Shown here: positions 28,601 through 41,517 of the stretch, one piece after another | Layout of the letters: each line of letters starts with the position of its first letter | How positions within the stretch are numbered: the first letter of the stretch is position 1 | Source of the DNA: Scatophagus argus | Taxonomy: Eukaryota; Chordata; Actinopteri; Scatophagidae | Length of the DNA: 64,000 bases | Assembly (NCBI RefSeq): GCF_020382885.2 | Contig: NC_058506.1 | Location: 5,456,001 to 5,520,000, forward strand | Reading direction: 5' to 3' | Position numbers and translations under genes: made by a program | The notes under the pieces: generated by a model | Told to the model about the DNA's origin: nothing | What the model saw: the letters and a program-made list of their open reading frames with translations, nothing else | Databases searched by the model: none

Positions 28601-30219
28601 AGGTCTAACAGTCACAGCCGCTCTCTTTCTCTTCTTCCGTCTTAACTCCCTGCCTTCTGGGGACGCTTTTTTTGAAAAAACGCTCACAGCAGTGAGTGAA
28701 GAAGCTCATTTCCTCAGGCTTCATAATGACACAGTCTACACTGGGAATAAACAAGATCAGCATTTCAGTATGAAATTGGAAAACATTAAACATTAAAATA
28801 GGCCGGATTTCCTTTAAATGATTTCATTTTTCGTCATTAACATCACATCTAACTCATTTTTGGCTTAGGTTTCTTTTTTTCTTTTTCCTGATATGACCAA
28901 GTCCATGCAGCAAGCCATGATGTCATTTCCACTCATGTAGACATTCAGTAGCTCCATGCAGTTTTGTCCACAGCACAGTGCGATGTGAGGTTGGGTAACA
29001 AGGCCCCATAATGAAGTGGTGACAGATTACAACAGTCACTGTGAGCACATCTGTAGTGTTCCCATCAGCTGAATGTGAACTACTCGCTCTGTGTTTTACC
29101 TTTATATTTCACATTAACTTCACACGACTTGTGTGTAATACATATTTCAAGTATGAACCTTCAGGTCTTCTTATCATCTGTCACTTAGACGACATAGAGG
29201 AAAGTTTGGTTAAGTACCTGATGAGCAAAACGGTTCCTGTGATGTTTCACTGATAATGTGGCTTTACTTTTCGAGAAGTGGCTGTCTTCCAGGTATATCT
29301 GCTGTCAGACGTGCTAAGTGCTAAGGCACAGGAGCAGCACTGTGAACTGTAGAGAGATATTTTTTCTTTTAGGTTCTTCAGAATGAAAACATTTGAACTG
29401 ATTGAACTGATTTGAACAATTGAACTTGTATCAGTTGCATTTTTTTGTTTCATGTGTATCTTCATACGACACTTACAAGCTCATGTATACACTGATAGAG
29501 CTGCTCGTGGCCTAATTGTCTCATGTGGGTGATGGAAGAGAAAATCCACTAACAGTTACAGTGAACATGTGGGGTTTATTTTAATACAGACCCTGTTCTT
29601 TAAAGTGGAAGCCGTCTGCAGCGGATCTAACCTCAATCATCTTGTTGAAAAGATCACTTGTTTGCATGTTCGACACCGTTACCTTTCTGCTGGTTTTCAA
29701 AAGTGAAAGGCTGCAGGTCTCAATTCCTCGTGAACCATGTGGTTTCTCATAATGCTGAGAGCTGGTCAAACGACACTGTGGATGATGGGTTAAAGCTCCA
29801 CTGATGACATTTAGCTTGAGAGAGACCACACACACTGTACTGTGTATAGTAAATAGAACATCAGCTTACAGGTAGTTTACAGTCTAATCTAGGTCACCAG
29901 AAAAACCTTTGAAAGAAGCTCCAGCAGTAATGACTGGGCCTTCCTGCATGCACTGTGGCACCGCTGTGTGTTACGGTTTTTAACCAGCAGTAATGAAGCT
30001 CTGTTTGTTTCTTCTGACAGTCAGTTTTAGTGTTGCAAAGAGGCTGTTAACATGCAAGCAGTGACTGACTTTTAATGGCTTTACAACTACATCATAATGT
30101 GTTCTAAACTGTTTATTAAATGTTGGTGTCCTGCTTATAAGTGATGACTGGCGCGGGCGGTGGGTTACTCCATCAATATTTGGCTTGTGTATATTTGGAT
30201 GGATTTAAACAGAAGTGCA

Positions 30220-30953
30220 GTAAGTACTCATGTCCTTTACTTGAGTAAAAGTTCAAGTACAATAATGTAAAAATACAATGAAAATGACAATGAAAGGTCC
30301 CACATGCAAAAGTAAAAGAATAGAAGTTTTATCAGCATAATGTAATTCAAGTCTCAAAAATAAAAGCGCTGGTTTACTCCTGGAACTGACACAGTAGACA
30401 TGACGTTATGGCATTGTTAATACCGCTGACTTAGTGTCTGAGTAGTGCAGGTAGTCATGGAAGCTGTTCCAGGTTTAAAGTTTTAACTGCTCTTTACATA
30501 ATCAGGTAGTCAATTCCAGTGTTTCCCAAGTAGGCCCCTCAAAAAGAACAAATCAAAAAACAAAGTTCTGCAATGCCAGTTCTTCTCATTTTTGGTTTTC
30601 TGAAATATCTTTATCAGCACATGTCATCATTTAAACAAAACCGCATGCGTTTAGAGTGAAACTTGCTGTTTAACAGAATTACTACAACTCACAGACATGT
30701 GAAATGTGGCAGTAGACACTGCTTTACGGTACAGGTCACGAGCCAGAAAAGACAGTTTGTTGCTTATAACATTTTGCTTTATGTAAACTCTTTAAACTAA
30801 CTATAGCACAGCTGTAGCAGATGGTAAATGGGTTAATATTTTCCCCTGAAATGTAGTGCCGTATTAGAATAAAGTAACATAAAATGGAAATATTTAAAGT
30901 ACATCAAATTGTACTTCAGCAATGCCCTTGAGTAAAAGTACTTGAATTGTACT
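30220..30953. repeat. Fish interspersed repeat, 'tacttgagtaaaagt' type
   Basis: The left end holds 'tttacttgagtaaaagttca' and the right end 'cttgagtaaaagtacttg', partly as inverted copies. I recognise this phrase from a common fish repeat. It is non-coding, and its boundaries are approximate. Confidence 0.5.
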
Positions 30954-31544
30954 GGATTGTGGAGTTCAGTTGTGCTCTCACAGTTTCCCACTGAGGATTT
31001 GAAACAACATGGGCGTGTATAGAAAGAAGTGACATGTTAAGTATCGTGTGTATTCCTGTCGGGACTTCATGTAGGTTAACAGCTGAGAGAAAGAGGGCAG
31101 ACGTCAGTTTGACATCCATACCTTTGAGGGTAGCGGAGTGGGAAACAAACCCATCCTCTCCATAAAGAATGTTAATGCGTGTGTGTCCGCTACACAACAA
31201 AGACATGAGAAAAGAGATGACACAGTTACGATGCACAGTTCATTAAATACATGGAAGGTGACGTCAGCTGGTGGGTAAACACGTGTTGTGTTTAACTGTG
31301 TTTCTTATACTGCATGTGAGTCTCAATAAGGCTAAACAGAAGCCCGCTGCAGGAGGATTGTGGGTATTCTTCTTTTTGTTCCTATCAGGGTCACTCACGA
31401 TGCTCCAGTTACAAATAAAACAACCGCAATAAAGACTCGTTGAAAACGTCCAGCATATGGCGTCTTTTAAAGCCACACTTTTTTTTTAGCCTTTAACCCT
31501 CCAATCTCCTGACCCCTGCCCCGCATTTTACTAATCCCTGCCCT

Positions 31545-31865
31545 CTTCAACTAATTGAGTCGTCAGCCTCCACTGAAGTGCTGCTGCTCCAGCCGGCAGA
31601 GGACCGCCAGCCTCTGTGCATGTGCCAGTGGGGAAGAGATCCTAACTCTCTGTGTGAAGAGTGCGCTAATGCTGGGGCCTTCCCAAGCCCACTCTGCCTG
31701 TCGTGATAGACCTTATCTGGGCCGGCAGCCATTTCCCCCTCCCTGCCTGTGCTCTGCAAGCTCCTCCTGGGCCACGGCCGGGTGTCGACACCACCGAGCC
31801 ACCCTCGAGCTTAGCTCCCCTCCCAGAGCTGGGAGCTCCACTGAGGCCTGAGCTGCCCTAAACCG
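31545..31865. other. GC-rich block of unknown nature
   Basis: About 320 bases clearly richer in G+C than the surrounding AT-rich intergenic DNA. Open frames exist on both strands (98 residues on plus) but resemble no family I know and lack clear splice context. It could be a conserved non-coding element or a relic. Confidence 0.3.
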
Positions 31866-32565
31866 GCTTCTGTGGAGCACCAGGAGAAAGTAGTCAGGCA
31901 CTTTACTTAAGTCCAGTTTTGAGGTACTTGATTATTTTGTGCTACTCGCTATATCAGATGGAATTTCCCACCTTTGGCTTGCGAGCTCTCAGACAAAAAG
32001 CAGTGACTGGCTGGGGCTCCTGGTCATGTTTCAGATGTCTGTATGAGTTGTTAGCAGTTTCACTGAGAACACATTTCTGCTATTTTCTTCCCGCATGGTG
32101 TCATCTCACCCCCAGGTTCATTTTGGTGAACTTTCTGTGTGCTCTTCGTGTCTTTGTTTAGCATCTTGTAACCAGTCTGCTCCCCACATGCATGGCATCC
32201 GTTTTTCCCGCACAAACTCAGCTCTGACTGCTCATTTTTAACAAAGAGTAAAGCTGCCAGGAGCCCAAAATACAAAAAAGTCCTTGTCCGTGCGAAGTGG
32301 TTTTATCACCACAGTCATTCTGGGTCTATTTATACCTTTGTATGCATGTAAACCTTTCAGAAACAGGTGTGTGAAAGCTCCACATCAACAGTTTCAACTG
32401 GTTTTCTCAGCATGATGTATAAATAAAGTTGTGTCACTATCTGTAAAACATGCTCAGTGTATTCACCAGCGAAGACTTCAGTTTAATAACTGCCGATTTG
32501 ACCAAAGAAGTCAAACTATACACGACCCAAAGAGCGAACACAGAAGTGGGTGAGCTTTGGTTTTT

Positions 32566-32586
32566 TCTTCTTCTTCTTCTTCTTCT
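32566..32586 (+). repeat. (TTC)n microsatellite
   Basis: About seven TTC units. Confidence 0.85.
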
Positions 32587-35086
32587 CCCCTCTCTCATTT
32601 ATCATCCTACAACCCATCAGATTTATCTGTTGAGCCTTTGGAGAGGTGACAAACTGTGCATAGAGAAGTTAACACGAGCTCCATGTTGAGCAGCTGCAGC
32701 AGTGAGTACAGGGAGCAGGGAGTGTCTGGGTGCTGTGCTGTGCTCTCACACACGGCGACACTGTGAAGCACATGGCGTCATTTGTAGAAGGAATTGAAAT
32801 CCTTAAATATGACGAGCTGCTCTCGGTTCTGCAGCTGGGGTTGGGATACGTTTTGTCAGCCTTTTGAAACACAGACACACGCACAACAGTTTGAGTGTGT
32901 GTGTGTGACTTTCTGTTGACAGTGTCCATCCCCTGCGTTAAATACATCCCCTCACTTCCTCTCCACTGTATCCCCGTCAGAGCACATCCGTAGCCTGAGA
33001 TGTAAAAAGCCCCACCTTGCTTTTCTTCTTTTTTCAAGAGAGTTTACTGAGCAGCCACGGTAAACCTTGAGTCAACACCTTGTTTTCTGATCTCATACTT
33101 TCCCTTCAGCTTAAAGCTTTGACATGTCCAAATAAGGGCAAAAGCCACAGTTGTGAGCACCAATGAGGCCGTGGCAGACAGGCCTGTGTGTCCCTGCGAG
33201 TGTGAAAATGAAGGGCGTGCTTGATGCTGGTACAACGCTTGATGTGCAGAAGAGGGTGGGCGGAGCTCAAAGCCTTCCTCACAACGCCTGTGGTTGTGGA
33301 AGTCTTGCAGCGCTCAGTTCTCAGTTTTGTTTTTAGTCCTCAGCTCTCGTGAAATGACTTCACCCACATGCAATCTGAAGAGAAGGAGGTTCAAAAGTAA
33401 AAAAAACCAAAAGTCATGAAAAATGCTACTTTGCTATGAATTATGTTGTTTCACATAGCAGAAAAGGAGTCAAACTGAACAAAGAAATGTTGGGCTACAG
33501 CTACACATGCACTCAGTTGTACACTGAGCTACAAAACCACATGGAGGCAAACACACTGAGTCTTGTGGTTTATTTCTCATTTGCTTATAAACTGTCTCCA
33601 ACCACTAGAGTGCTAGAGTCACAGTTCAAATTGTCCCTGTTCCGCTTGTGATGGAAAGAATGAGAAATATATCACATTATGCGCATTTGAATAACAATGA
33701 CATTTAATTTGTGCGAAGTTTCAGTTCAGTTTTTGAGTTCAGATGTCAGTCCTTGCCTGGGGTTCTGTAATCATTCTGATTCTGATTCTGATTTTGTCAT
33801 GTGGCTTTTAACTTTTGAAATGATTGCCTTCTGGGCACCTGGCGGACAACATGTAAAGTGACTGGACGGCCTGCCAGGTTGTTTTTACTGAGCTCACAAT
33901 CTTTCTACAAGTTAAACAAGTCACCTTGACTTTCTGTAGATATTTCAGCACGCGCAAGGCAGAATACGGAGAAATGATCCTGAATAGATCATTTTTCCAG
34001 TCACACCAACGTTTTACTCTTTCAGTGTCTCGGAGCTGCATGTCGTCTGTGGCACACAGACACAATGAGAGCCAGACTGTCCCTTTAATGTCCACAGAGC
34101 CACTAAACCAAACCATGTTTCTGCAGCTGATATTAGTTTTGATGGTGAGATGTGGCAAAAGTTGGGTAAACATTACTATGGAAAGTATAAAAGTATTAAT
34201 ACTAACCTTCCATGGGAATTCATAAATACACTATATTCACAATGGAGACATCCCACATTAATGACTACATAAAAATTGAGTATAACACGAAGGTGACAGA
34301 ACTGTGGGTTATTTGCATTGTGGTCCATCTTATGGCAGCAGTCAGGAAAGATTAAACCTGACTCAGATATTTTCATGACCAACATAAGAGTTGCAAGCTA
34401 TAAAACAGTAACAAATGTGATGAAGGGAGCAAGAGGTAAAACTATAGGATCAGAGAATATAAATAAAATAAGACAATAGGAGAAGTCAAAGAAAGATTTA
34501 TGTTATTAAAAGGCTTTGCAAGCAAATAACTGAGGTGTCTTTCCACTGGTTCAGCAGGTTTCACAGCTCCTGTTTGGTTGTTGACTTTGACTTCAGACCT
34601 CACAAAAACCCTCAAAGAAGGTCAATGGACATCACTTTTTTCTTTAATAACAAGGACTCTGCATGTTAACCTTCCTGCAGCCCCGACTGCAAAATAATTG
34701 GGATGCTGCATAAAACATAAGCAAAACAGAATGTGATCATTTGTGATTATCCTTTTTGACATTTTACTCTATGGAAAACAAGACAATATATTTAATGTTC
34801 TTTGATTTTTGTAAATATATGCTTTCAAACCAGTTGAGTTTGAAGGTTTCACCCCTTTGTGAAACATGACTGTATAACTCATGGGCTCAGAAACATTTTG
34901 TAAAACTGCTGCAGGCAAACACAGTTCATTGCAAATGACTGCATTCTGTTTTTATTTACTGCTTTGGGATGCTGTGTAAAATGTAGAGCTGTATTAAGCT
35001 TGATGAGAAAATTATCACAACAAATTCTGACACATGAACTGAACATTTGAAATGTGACATTAAAATGATTTCTCAGGGTCACCACC

Positions 35087-35105
35087 AGAGAGAGAGAGAG
35101 AGAGA
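35087..35105 (+). repeat. (AG)n microsatellite
   Basis: Short AG run in intergenic DNA. Confidence 0.85.
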
Positions 35106-36559
35106 AATTTTGTAATTCTTTTCTAAAATTTGGGTGACATCCTCTGTATCGGGACTAGTTTTATCTGCACTGCTGCATCCTTGCTGTTCTATTTTACACA
35201 GAATTGTTTCCAACGCAAAGTGCTGCATTCGTGTTTCCTATAGCTGAGTTCTCAGGTGCTGGTACGACCTGCTTCTAGTGCAGTGTTGAGCCTGCAAAGG
35301 GACACGTGACAGATCAATAGACCTCTGCATATCCTGCAGTACTAGACACCTTCTGAAAGTTTTTTTGTGGGCACAGAATGTAGCAAGAGGCAAAACTATT
35401 AACACCTTGTGTGTCTCTTGAGTAATGATATGACCTACTTACAGTATATTTGTATCTTTCCTTGCTGAAAGATCTTTCTCCCATCCATTCCTTCATGATC
35501 CATTGTAGTCTGCCCAGAAGAGTAAAGTGAGAAATGCTCCTGCATACATGAAACTGGGACGGTTTTCCCGTATATCACATTGCAGAAGCCTTGGCCTTTT
35601 CAAGGCTTTTTTCACCACTTTTACTGAATTCATTTTACTGAATTTAAACTCCCTGCTGGTACAAAAATATTCATCTGTTTTTGTGGTGGCGAACCTCATT
35701 GCTCTTATCTGTAAGTCATACGGTAGCCCGCTGAATTCCTTCCATACCCATCTTTCTCTGCTCTTTATGTCTTTGAAAAATTATTATGAATTTAATATTC
35801 TGACATTTACAGAGTGTGTATTTTATACTGTGCACTAGATGTGTGACAGAGGGAAAATCCCATCTGCTTGGCTTAACTATACCATAACTTTTTTTTTTTT
35901 CAAAAAGAAGTTAACTGTGTCATTAACTGTGCCTCTGCAACAAAATATCAGCACGATGTACCTGTGCAATGAAAACCTCAATCAGGCAATAGCAAGAGCT
36001 TACTGTACTCACTTACACTGATTTAAAAAGTCCTCAGTGTGCATGGCCTCAGTCCATTAGGTTACAATGAAATGACACAGTATCTAGACTCCCTGGCGAT
36101 AAACACGTAATATTGTTGCCTAAACAGAAATGTAAGCCAACAATACAGCAGTACAGGATGACAGCCAACAAACCTGAGGTGTTATTACAGGCTGTTGTAC
36201 ACTGAAACAGTAGCCACAGTACAGACTGAAACTGAAAAGCAATTAAAATTTAACTGGAGAAACTACTCATGAAAGTCATTAGAGAAGAGAATCATTCAAC
36301 CATCTTTACACCACTGATACTTTAGTTTATGATTCCCCCTACTGGCAAGCTTTGGTACTGCATGTAATTCCGCTACTCAGTAAAAAGCACCTTGTACGAA
36401 TATGTGCAGGGATGTTTCATTAGCAAACACACACAAACAATTCAGGAGTAAAAGAGCTGGGTGGTGAGCCAAGGGTCAGCATACCTTTGTGGTTGACTGA
36501 TGAGCGTTAAATGATGGGAATGTCATTAGTCCATCAGTACTGGTTAAACTAAAAATTTG

Positions 36560-36730
36560 ACTTAGTGGTGGCACCAAATGGAAGGTTTAGGGATTCATCC
36601 TGAACGGACATGGCTGTCTGAACCAAATTTCATGGCAGTTCGTACAACATATGAGATGTCAGACTGCTACGAAGTGGTGGACGTGATAAACCGCCATCCG
36701 CAGAGCTAAGCTAGCATGGATTCAAAAAAG
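36560..36730. repeat. Dispersed fish repeat, family A, copy 2
   Basis: It reads in reverse relative to copy 1: 'gggattcatcctgaacgg', 'aaatttcatggcagttcg', 'gaagtggtggacgtgat', then a 'gctagcatgg' end. It lies about 300 bases downstream of the supt4h1 poly(A) signal. Confidence 0.6.
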
Positions 36731-37031
36731 CAAACATTTGAAAATGGAAACATGAACGGGGAAGGAGCTAAGCATGGTGTTTTGTATTTATTCCAGTTGT
36801 TAATGAGAAAATAGGAAGATGTTTGTCGGGATGTTTTCCGGGGAACTTCCAGTGTGCTGTGTCACTGGGATACCCACAGTCCTTCACTCTCTGCTGAATA
36901 ATAGGCTGCTTTGACTGCTTGGATTGAGGAGATGCTGCCTTGTGGTACTCAAGCTGAGCGTGTTTGCTATATATAAATCAAAAATAGGCAAATGTTGTGA
37001 CAACTACTCACATTTCTTGTAAAAACACACC

Positions 37032-37041
37032 TTTATTTATT
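37032..37041 (-). terminator. Poly(A) signals of supt4h1
   Basis: Two overlapping AATAAA hexamers on the minus strand, about 220 bases after the stop codon, giving a short 3' UTR. Confidence 0.7.
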
Positions 37042-37261
37042 ATAACAAAAACATCCACTGTTTCTCTCTATAAGCTCCCATGCTAATATTTCAAATTACA
37101 ACAAATGACAAAAATTGAACAGTTGGAAGGCAGCTCCATATGACATCACAGCAATGATTACATTTAGTCCCACTGTTGTTGCTTCCTCCTGGAGCTGGGG
37201 CTGCAGTATGATACCACTGTGGTGTGGCAGATAAGACAACGTAAAGTGGAAGCAGTCGAAT

Positions 37262-37329
37262 TCATGTCTTCACCGCTGTGTCTCTGGATTTGTAGATCAC
37301 TCCTCTGCTTTTTAACTCTCGCACCACAC
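37262..37329 (-). CDS. supt4h1: supt4h1 exon 5
   Basis: 68 bases, phase 1 in, to TGA. It encodes [20 protein letters not shown] and a final Thr. Confidence 0.97.
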
Positions 37330-38499
37330 CTTCAGCAAAGGAGAAAAAAAACAGTGACATAAACAACCGGTATGTAAAGTAAATGCAATTCTCAATGAGA
37401 AAAGAAGCAAAACAAAATAAAGTTTACTGTGTAAGCTGCTACATATGCTACATAGAGGCAGTGCAGTTGGATATAGTGTACCTGGAGGTAGTCTGCCTGT
37501 GACTGACACTGCATATACACCTGGCTTGAAGTTACCTGTATGATAGGGGAAAAAAACAAAACATGCACACAGTTGAGACGGTATTTCAAAAAAGATTATG
37601 ACTTAAGTCTCTAACACTTTACAAGTTAGCATAACAACTTTAGATATACATCTAGCATGTGCATCTTAACTTCTTTAGAAGTTCCTCATGGTCAAAAATT
37701 GAATAATATAGCTTTAAGTATAGGCCAGCATTCTTACCGATCCTCTGCCATTTAGCTACCCAGCTGTCCTCAGGACTCATCATGGCGATCACACTGCGGG
37801 CATACAAACAGTATTGGTAACCATAAAAAAAAAACAAGAAAACCCATGTGAAAGTTCCACGTTATAGTTTTTTTTTTTAAATAACGATGCTAAATCAACG
37901 TTTACCCATCAAATGAGGAACTTGTGCATTCATAAACCATCTCTCGATTCCCTTTCATCTGAAGGTACGACTCACAGTTGTCACAGCCGTCGTACTCAAA
38001 CTGGTCAATGGTCTGGAGAAGAAAAGGCAAAGACAAATGAGTTGGATACAGATTTTATGAATCCATGGCAGTAAAAACAGAGCAAATAATGGACAAAGTT
38101 AGTTTTAAATGATTTAATGATTTACAAAGATATACTAATTCTAATCAGAGTCAACTAACGTTAATCAAATGTTGTGTCATTTAAGATTATACTGTAGTTT
38201 ATGTAGTAACGTTAACGGTATATGATTGAGTTTAGCCAAACTAACGCGGCTTGTGAAAATAGGAGTATAATCGAGTATCTTATTGTAAACGAGTGCACAA
38301 AGGTTTCGTTTAAAGTTTTAACTAGTCCATCTGTAAAACACAACCAGACAAAAATACTTCGCGGAAAAGGGCTACATGTTAGCAAATGCGATAGCTTGGA
38401 CACAGTTTCTCCTTTTAATTCACGGATTACCTTTACTAAAGAACAAAGAAGACAAGCTCGCAGATGGCGGAGGTCTTTGGGGACAGTCTCCAATGCCAT
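37262..38499 (-). CDS. supt4h1: Transcription elongation factor SPT4
   Basis: Small zinc-binding subunit of DSIF. With SPT5 it controls RNA polymerase II pausing and processivity in the nucleus. Five exons (38431-38499, 37906-38012, 37738-37793, 37482-37535, 37262-37329) join in phase to 354 bases: 117 residues plus stop, the same length as human. The protein starts [20 protein letters not shown]. The zinc ligands are Cys16/Cys19 and Cys33/Cys36 (the CLLC and CDNC pairs), followed by [27 protein letters not shown] and a basic C-terminus ending TAVKT. All donors are GT and all acceptors AG. It is head-to-head with hsf5. Complete and apparently intact. Confidence 0.98.
37482..37535 (-). CDS. 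supt4h1: supt4h1 exon 4
   Basis: 54 bases, phase 1/1. It encodes [17 protein letters not shown]. Confidence 0.97.
37738..37793 (-). CDS. supt4h1: supt4h1 exon 3
   Basis: 56 bases, phase 2 in, phase 1 out. It encodes [18 protein letters not shown]. The donor is G|GTAAGA. Confidence 0.97.
37906..38012 (-). CDS. supt4h1: supt4h1 exon 2
   Basis: 107 bases, phase 0 in, phase 2 out. It encodes [18 protein letters not shown] through SSSFDG, with the second zinc Cys pair. The donor is GG|GTAAAC. Confidence 0.97.
38431..38499 (-). CDS. supt4h1: supt4h1 exon 1
   Basis: 23 codons from ATG, phase 0 out, donor AAG|GTAATC. It carries the first zinc Cys pair. Confidence 0.97.
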
Positions 38500-41030
38500 T
38501 ATGTTAAGCTTCTATTGAAAATATATAAAATACTCCAACAATATTGAAACATCAAACGGATTAATGTTTTGAATATGTTCCCGTCGCTGGGGAGTTACGT
38601 CACCAACTGTGAGGACCTGTTATGGACGCGCACAGAGGCGTCCCTATTGTGCGCCTGTATAAAAATCTTTCCATCTCTATATCTCATCGACTGTATAAAG
38701 AATGATTTCCATTATACAAAATCAAATCAGTTACGAGTACTATGCTTAAATTATTACGGAGAGTGACATATTTTATATTGGTACATCTAGAAACATCTCA
38801 TGAATATACTAAAAAAGGAACTGTTTGGCATGTAAGAGTTCCTGGCGAGTGAAAACATTTTGATGATACAAAAATAAGATTTTCAAGTAGCATAGAAAAG
38901 TAAAATTGTGTGACATTATGGATGAAGAGGCGGATGGATGGATGTTGGGTGGTATTTTTATTTGTGTTTTTAAGTTAAGACCATCTGGGTCCATCTTATT
39001 ATATAACTGTAGGTCTATAATTTTAATCCGGGCAGATTTGAACATTTTGACTCTGTAACACCATGTAAGGCCAAGGATATATATTAAGGCTATATATTAA
39101 AATCCTGTGTGTTTATAGACATCTCATTGACTGAGTGTTGCTATATTATCACTGCAACTTAGTCAGTTTTTGTATACTTGTTTATTATTTAAATTAACTC
39201 GTAATTTATTTAACTATGTTTCTTTCTGGTGTTATAGTAAACCACATTTAAATTGCAACTGTTTTGCCCTCTTTACATCTGGTTAAATGTATAAGAGTAT
39301 GACTTCATGGTTTTACTTGTGTAGCAATTTATTTGAAGGGCAAGGTTGAACTGATACTCTCTCTATGCAATTCACCAATGTCATCAATGTCAAATATATT
39401 TTAGATTAAATACCGCATAGGTTGCTGCAGTTTAATTTCAGCAAAGACTACAGCTCTTTGTGACAGGTTACTTGATGTCATGATAATGTGAGGAACAGAC
39501 CACTTCAAAGGCCTGTCTTACTTTATTTTCACAGTGGACCTTCTGATATGTCATAGCAGGATATGCACAGGTGGGTTAACATGTTGAGTCATGGCTGCCT
39601 GCATTCAATGTGGATGTACTGGTTACATCAGTACTTTTTTTCTGCTGTTAGAAGTTAAAATGTCTGCAGTGAAAAATACCCAAACAAACTGGGGTTGATA
39701 TCATGTATTATAGGATTCAAAAACGTACTTTCCACACTACCGGTTTTCATAACAGTAGGTAAGACTATGCTAGTGAGGAGGTGGATATTGATATCTGATA
39801 GCTGCACATTTAAAAAAAATAAATAAGGGAAGTGTAGGTCATTTGTCCAAGCTGTGGAAAGTAGTGATGCATTTATCAGGTACTGATAAAGTCTTATTTT
39901 GTCACTTTAAACTATACTTATATTTGAATATTATAGCCTACCTTTTTTTTTACTTGACTGCATGTTTGATTAAAAAAGACTTTTAAAAAATCATACAAAT
40001 CGTGTTATATCTTGAAATGTTCACGTTATACATGAAAACGTCCAAAAGATCAGCTCCAGCTTGATCAACTGCAGCCATTTCCATGTTACTGCGCCACCAA
40101 GCTGATAATTTAATGTAATTTAATGATAATTTAGCGATAGACACGTCTGCAAGTGACAATTCTGTACCAGGAACACTTTTATTTCTACATTTCCTGCTAA
40201 TAATTCAGTACATTTTAACTAACATTTTCAACGCATAAATTAAAGTGATAGATATCTTTTAAGCTGTAGCGTCATAAGCTGTTGCACCATAAATTTGTTC
40301 CCATCAAACTCAAACAGAAACACAAACCAATGTTATTAAGACTAAGTCATACACTTTATCTGAAAGATACTGTAGAATCCAGGCAGTTGACTCAGATGAC
40401 ACATTTGAACTTCAACAGCGCCAACGGTTTGGGAACTTCTAACAGTTCCGAGAACAACAGAGAACAGCATCTTTGACGACCAGGTACGGTTATCAGAATC
40501 TTTCTTCTTGGTTTAATACGATCCCCAAAATACAAGGCGATATCGAAAGAATTTTATGGAACCTTAACTGTCGTCCCTCTGTTAAAATGTCTAAACACAT
40601 AGCAGTTCATTGGTGAGCTAACGCTCGCCTGAGTTAATGCAAGCTGAGTACTTAAAGTTTGCATTTTCAGGTCTCCTGTCTGGAGTGGAGTTAGCCGTGT
40701 TCAGTATTTAATTTAACACTTTAATTCATATAAAAGTTGTCAGAATGGTGCTGACGTACCTTCATGTGGTTTTCCAATGTGTTATTAATTGAAAATATGG
40801 GTTGTTTTAAGGTTAATCACTCCTAACAATAGTTAACATTATAAAAATCAGCATTCTTAGCTACGTTAACTAGCTAACGTTATATTTTAACTGTGTAACT
40901 GGTGATAAGTGTCGTGGTGGATTATTGCGTAAAGTTAGCTAGCGTTAACTGTTGGCCTTATATTGATTCACTGAAGCACTGGGTTCACGAACATGATGTT
41001 GCCTCTGTTTCCAATTCTACAAATAAAAGC
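38500..41030. other. Head-to-head intergenic region supt4h1 / hsf5
   Basis: 2.5 kb between the two start codons. It holds the supt4h1 promoter (CRE-like site at 38595-38602) and the hsf5 5' region. Otherwise AT-rich with no recognisable gene. Confidence 0.6.
38595..38602 (-). promoter_or_regulatory. CRE/ATF-like site upstream of supt4h1
   Basis: TGACGTAA on the minus strand, about 96 bases upstream of the supt4h1 ATG, in the range expected of a housekeeping promoter element. Confidence 0.4.
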
Positions 41031-41517
41031 ATGGATGTTGGTGAAAGCCCGCTCCCTGACACCGTCAACCCCAATAACTTCCCTGCCAAACTGTGGCGTC
41101 TAGTGAACAACCCTGCAAATAAAGCCATCTTCTGGGACACCCACGGCGACACTATCATCATTGACCGACGTCTCTTCGAGCAACAGGTCCTGTCTCCGGG
41201 TACCGTCCCCTCGGACAACGCTGACGCCTTCAAGACGACCAACTTCTCCAGCTTTGTCCGTCAGCTCAATCTGTACGGCTTCAAGAAGGCCGAATCATCG
41301 AACAGAGACAAACATCACTGCAGCAGGGACACTGGGGCATATCATTATTTTTACAACCCAAACTTCAAGCGAAACCACCCTGAACTTGTTGCGAGTCTGA
41401 GGAGACTCACTGTCGACAATAAGGCCAAGATGCAGGCTGGTCTGATCGTCAAGTGTCGCCCCCCTCCTCCCTATCAGCGAGTCATTGGTGATGGCAAAGA
41501 TAAAAATGTCAGAAGAG
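41031..41517 (+). CDS. hsf5: hsf5 exon 1 (DNA-binding domain)
   Basis: 162 codons plus one base, containing the whole HSF domain. The donor is AGAAGAG|GCAAGT, a consensus-perfect GC donor in phase 1, matching the phase-1 acceptor at 41824. The next GT donor (41521) would put exon 2 in a frame with an early stop. Confidence 0.92.

Larger units (their letters stand above)
27621..37020. other. Intergenic region between mir-142 and supt4h1
   Basis: 9.4 kb without a recognisable protein gene. It should hold the pri-mir-142 promoter (candidate at 28579-28600). A diverged repeat lies at about 30220-30953, a GC-rich block of unknown nature at 31545-31865 and a family A repeat copy at about 36560-36730. 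Open frames here are short and resemble no family I know. Confidence 0.6.

Noticed and set aside
40439..40463. GTTCCGAGAAC-type sequence upstream of hsf5 as a heat-shock element
   Set aside because: The spacing between the TTC and GAA units is three bases instead of the required two.
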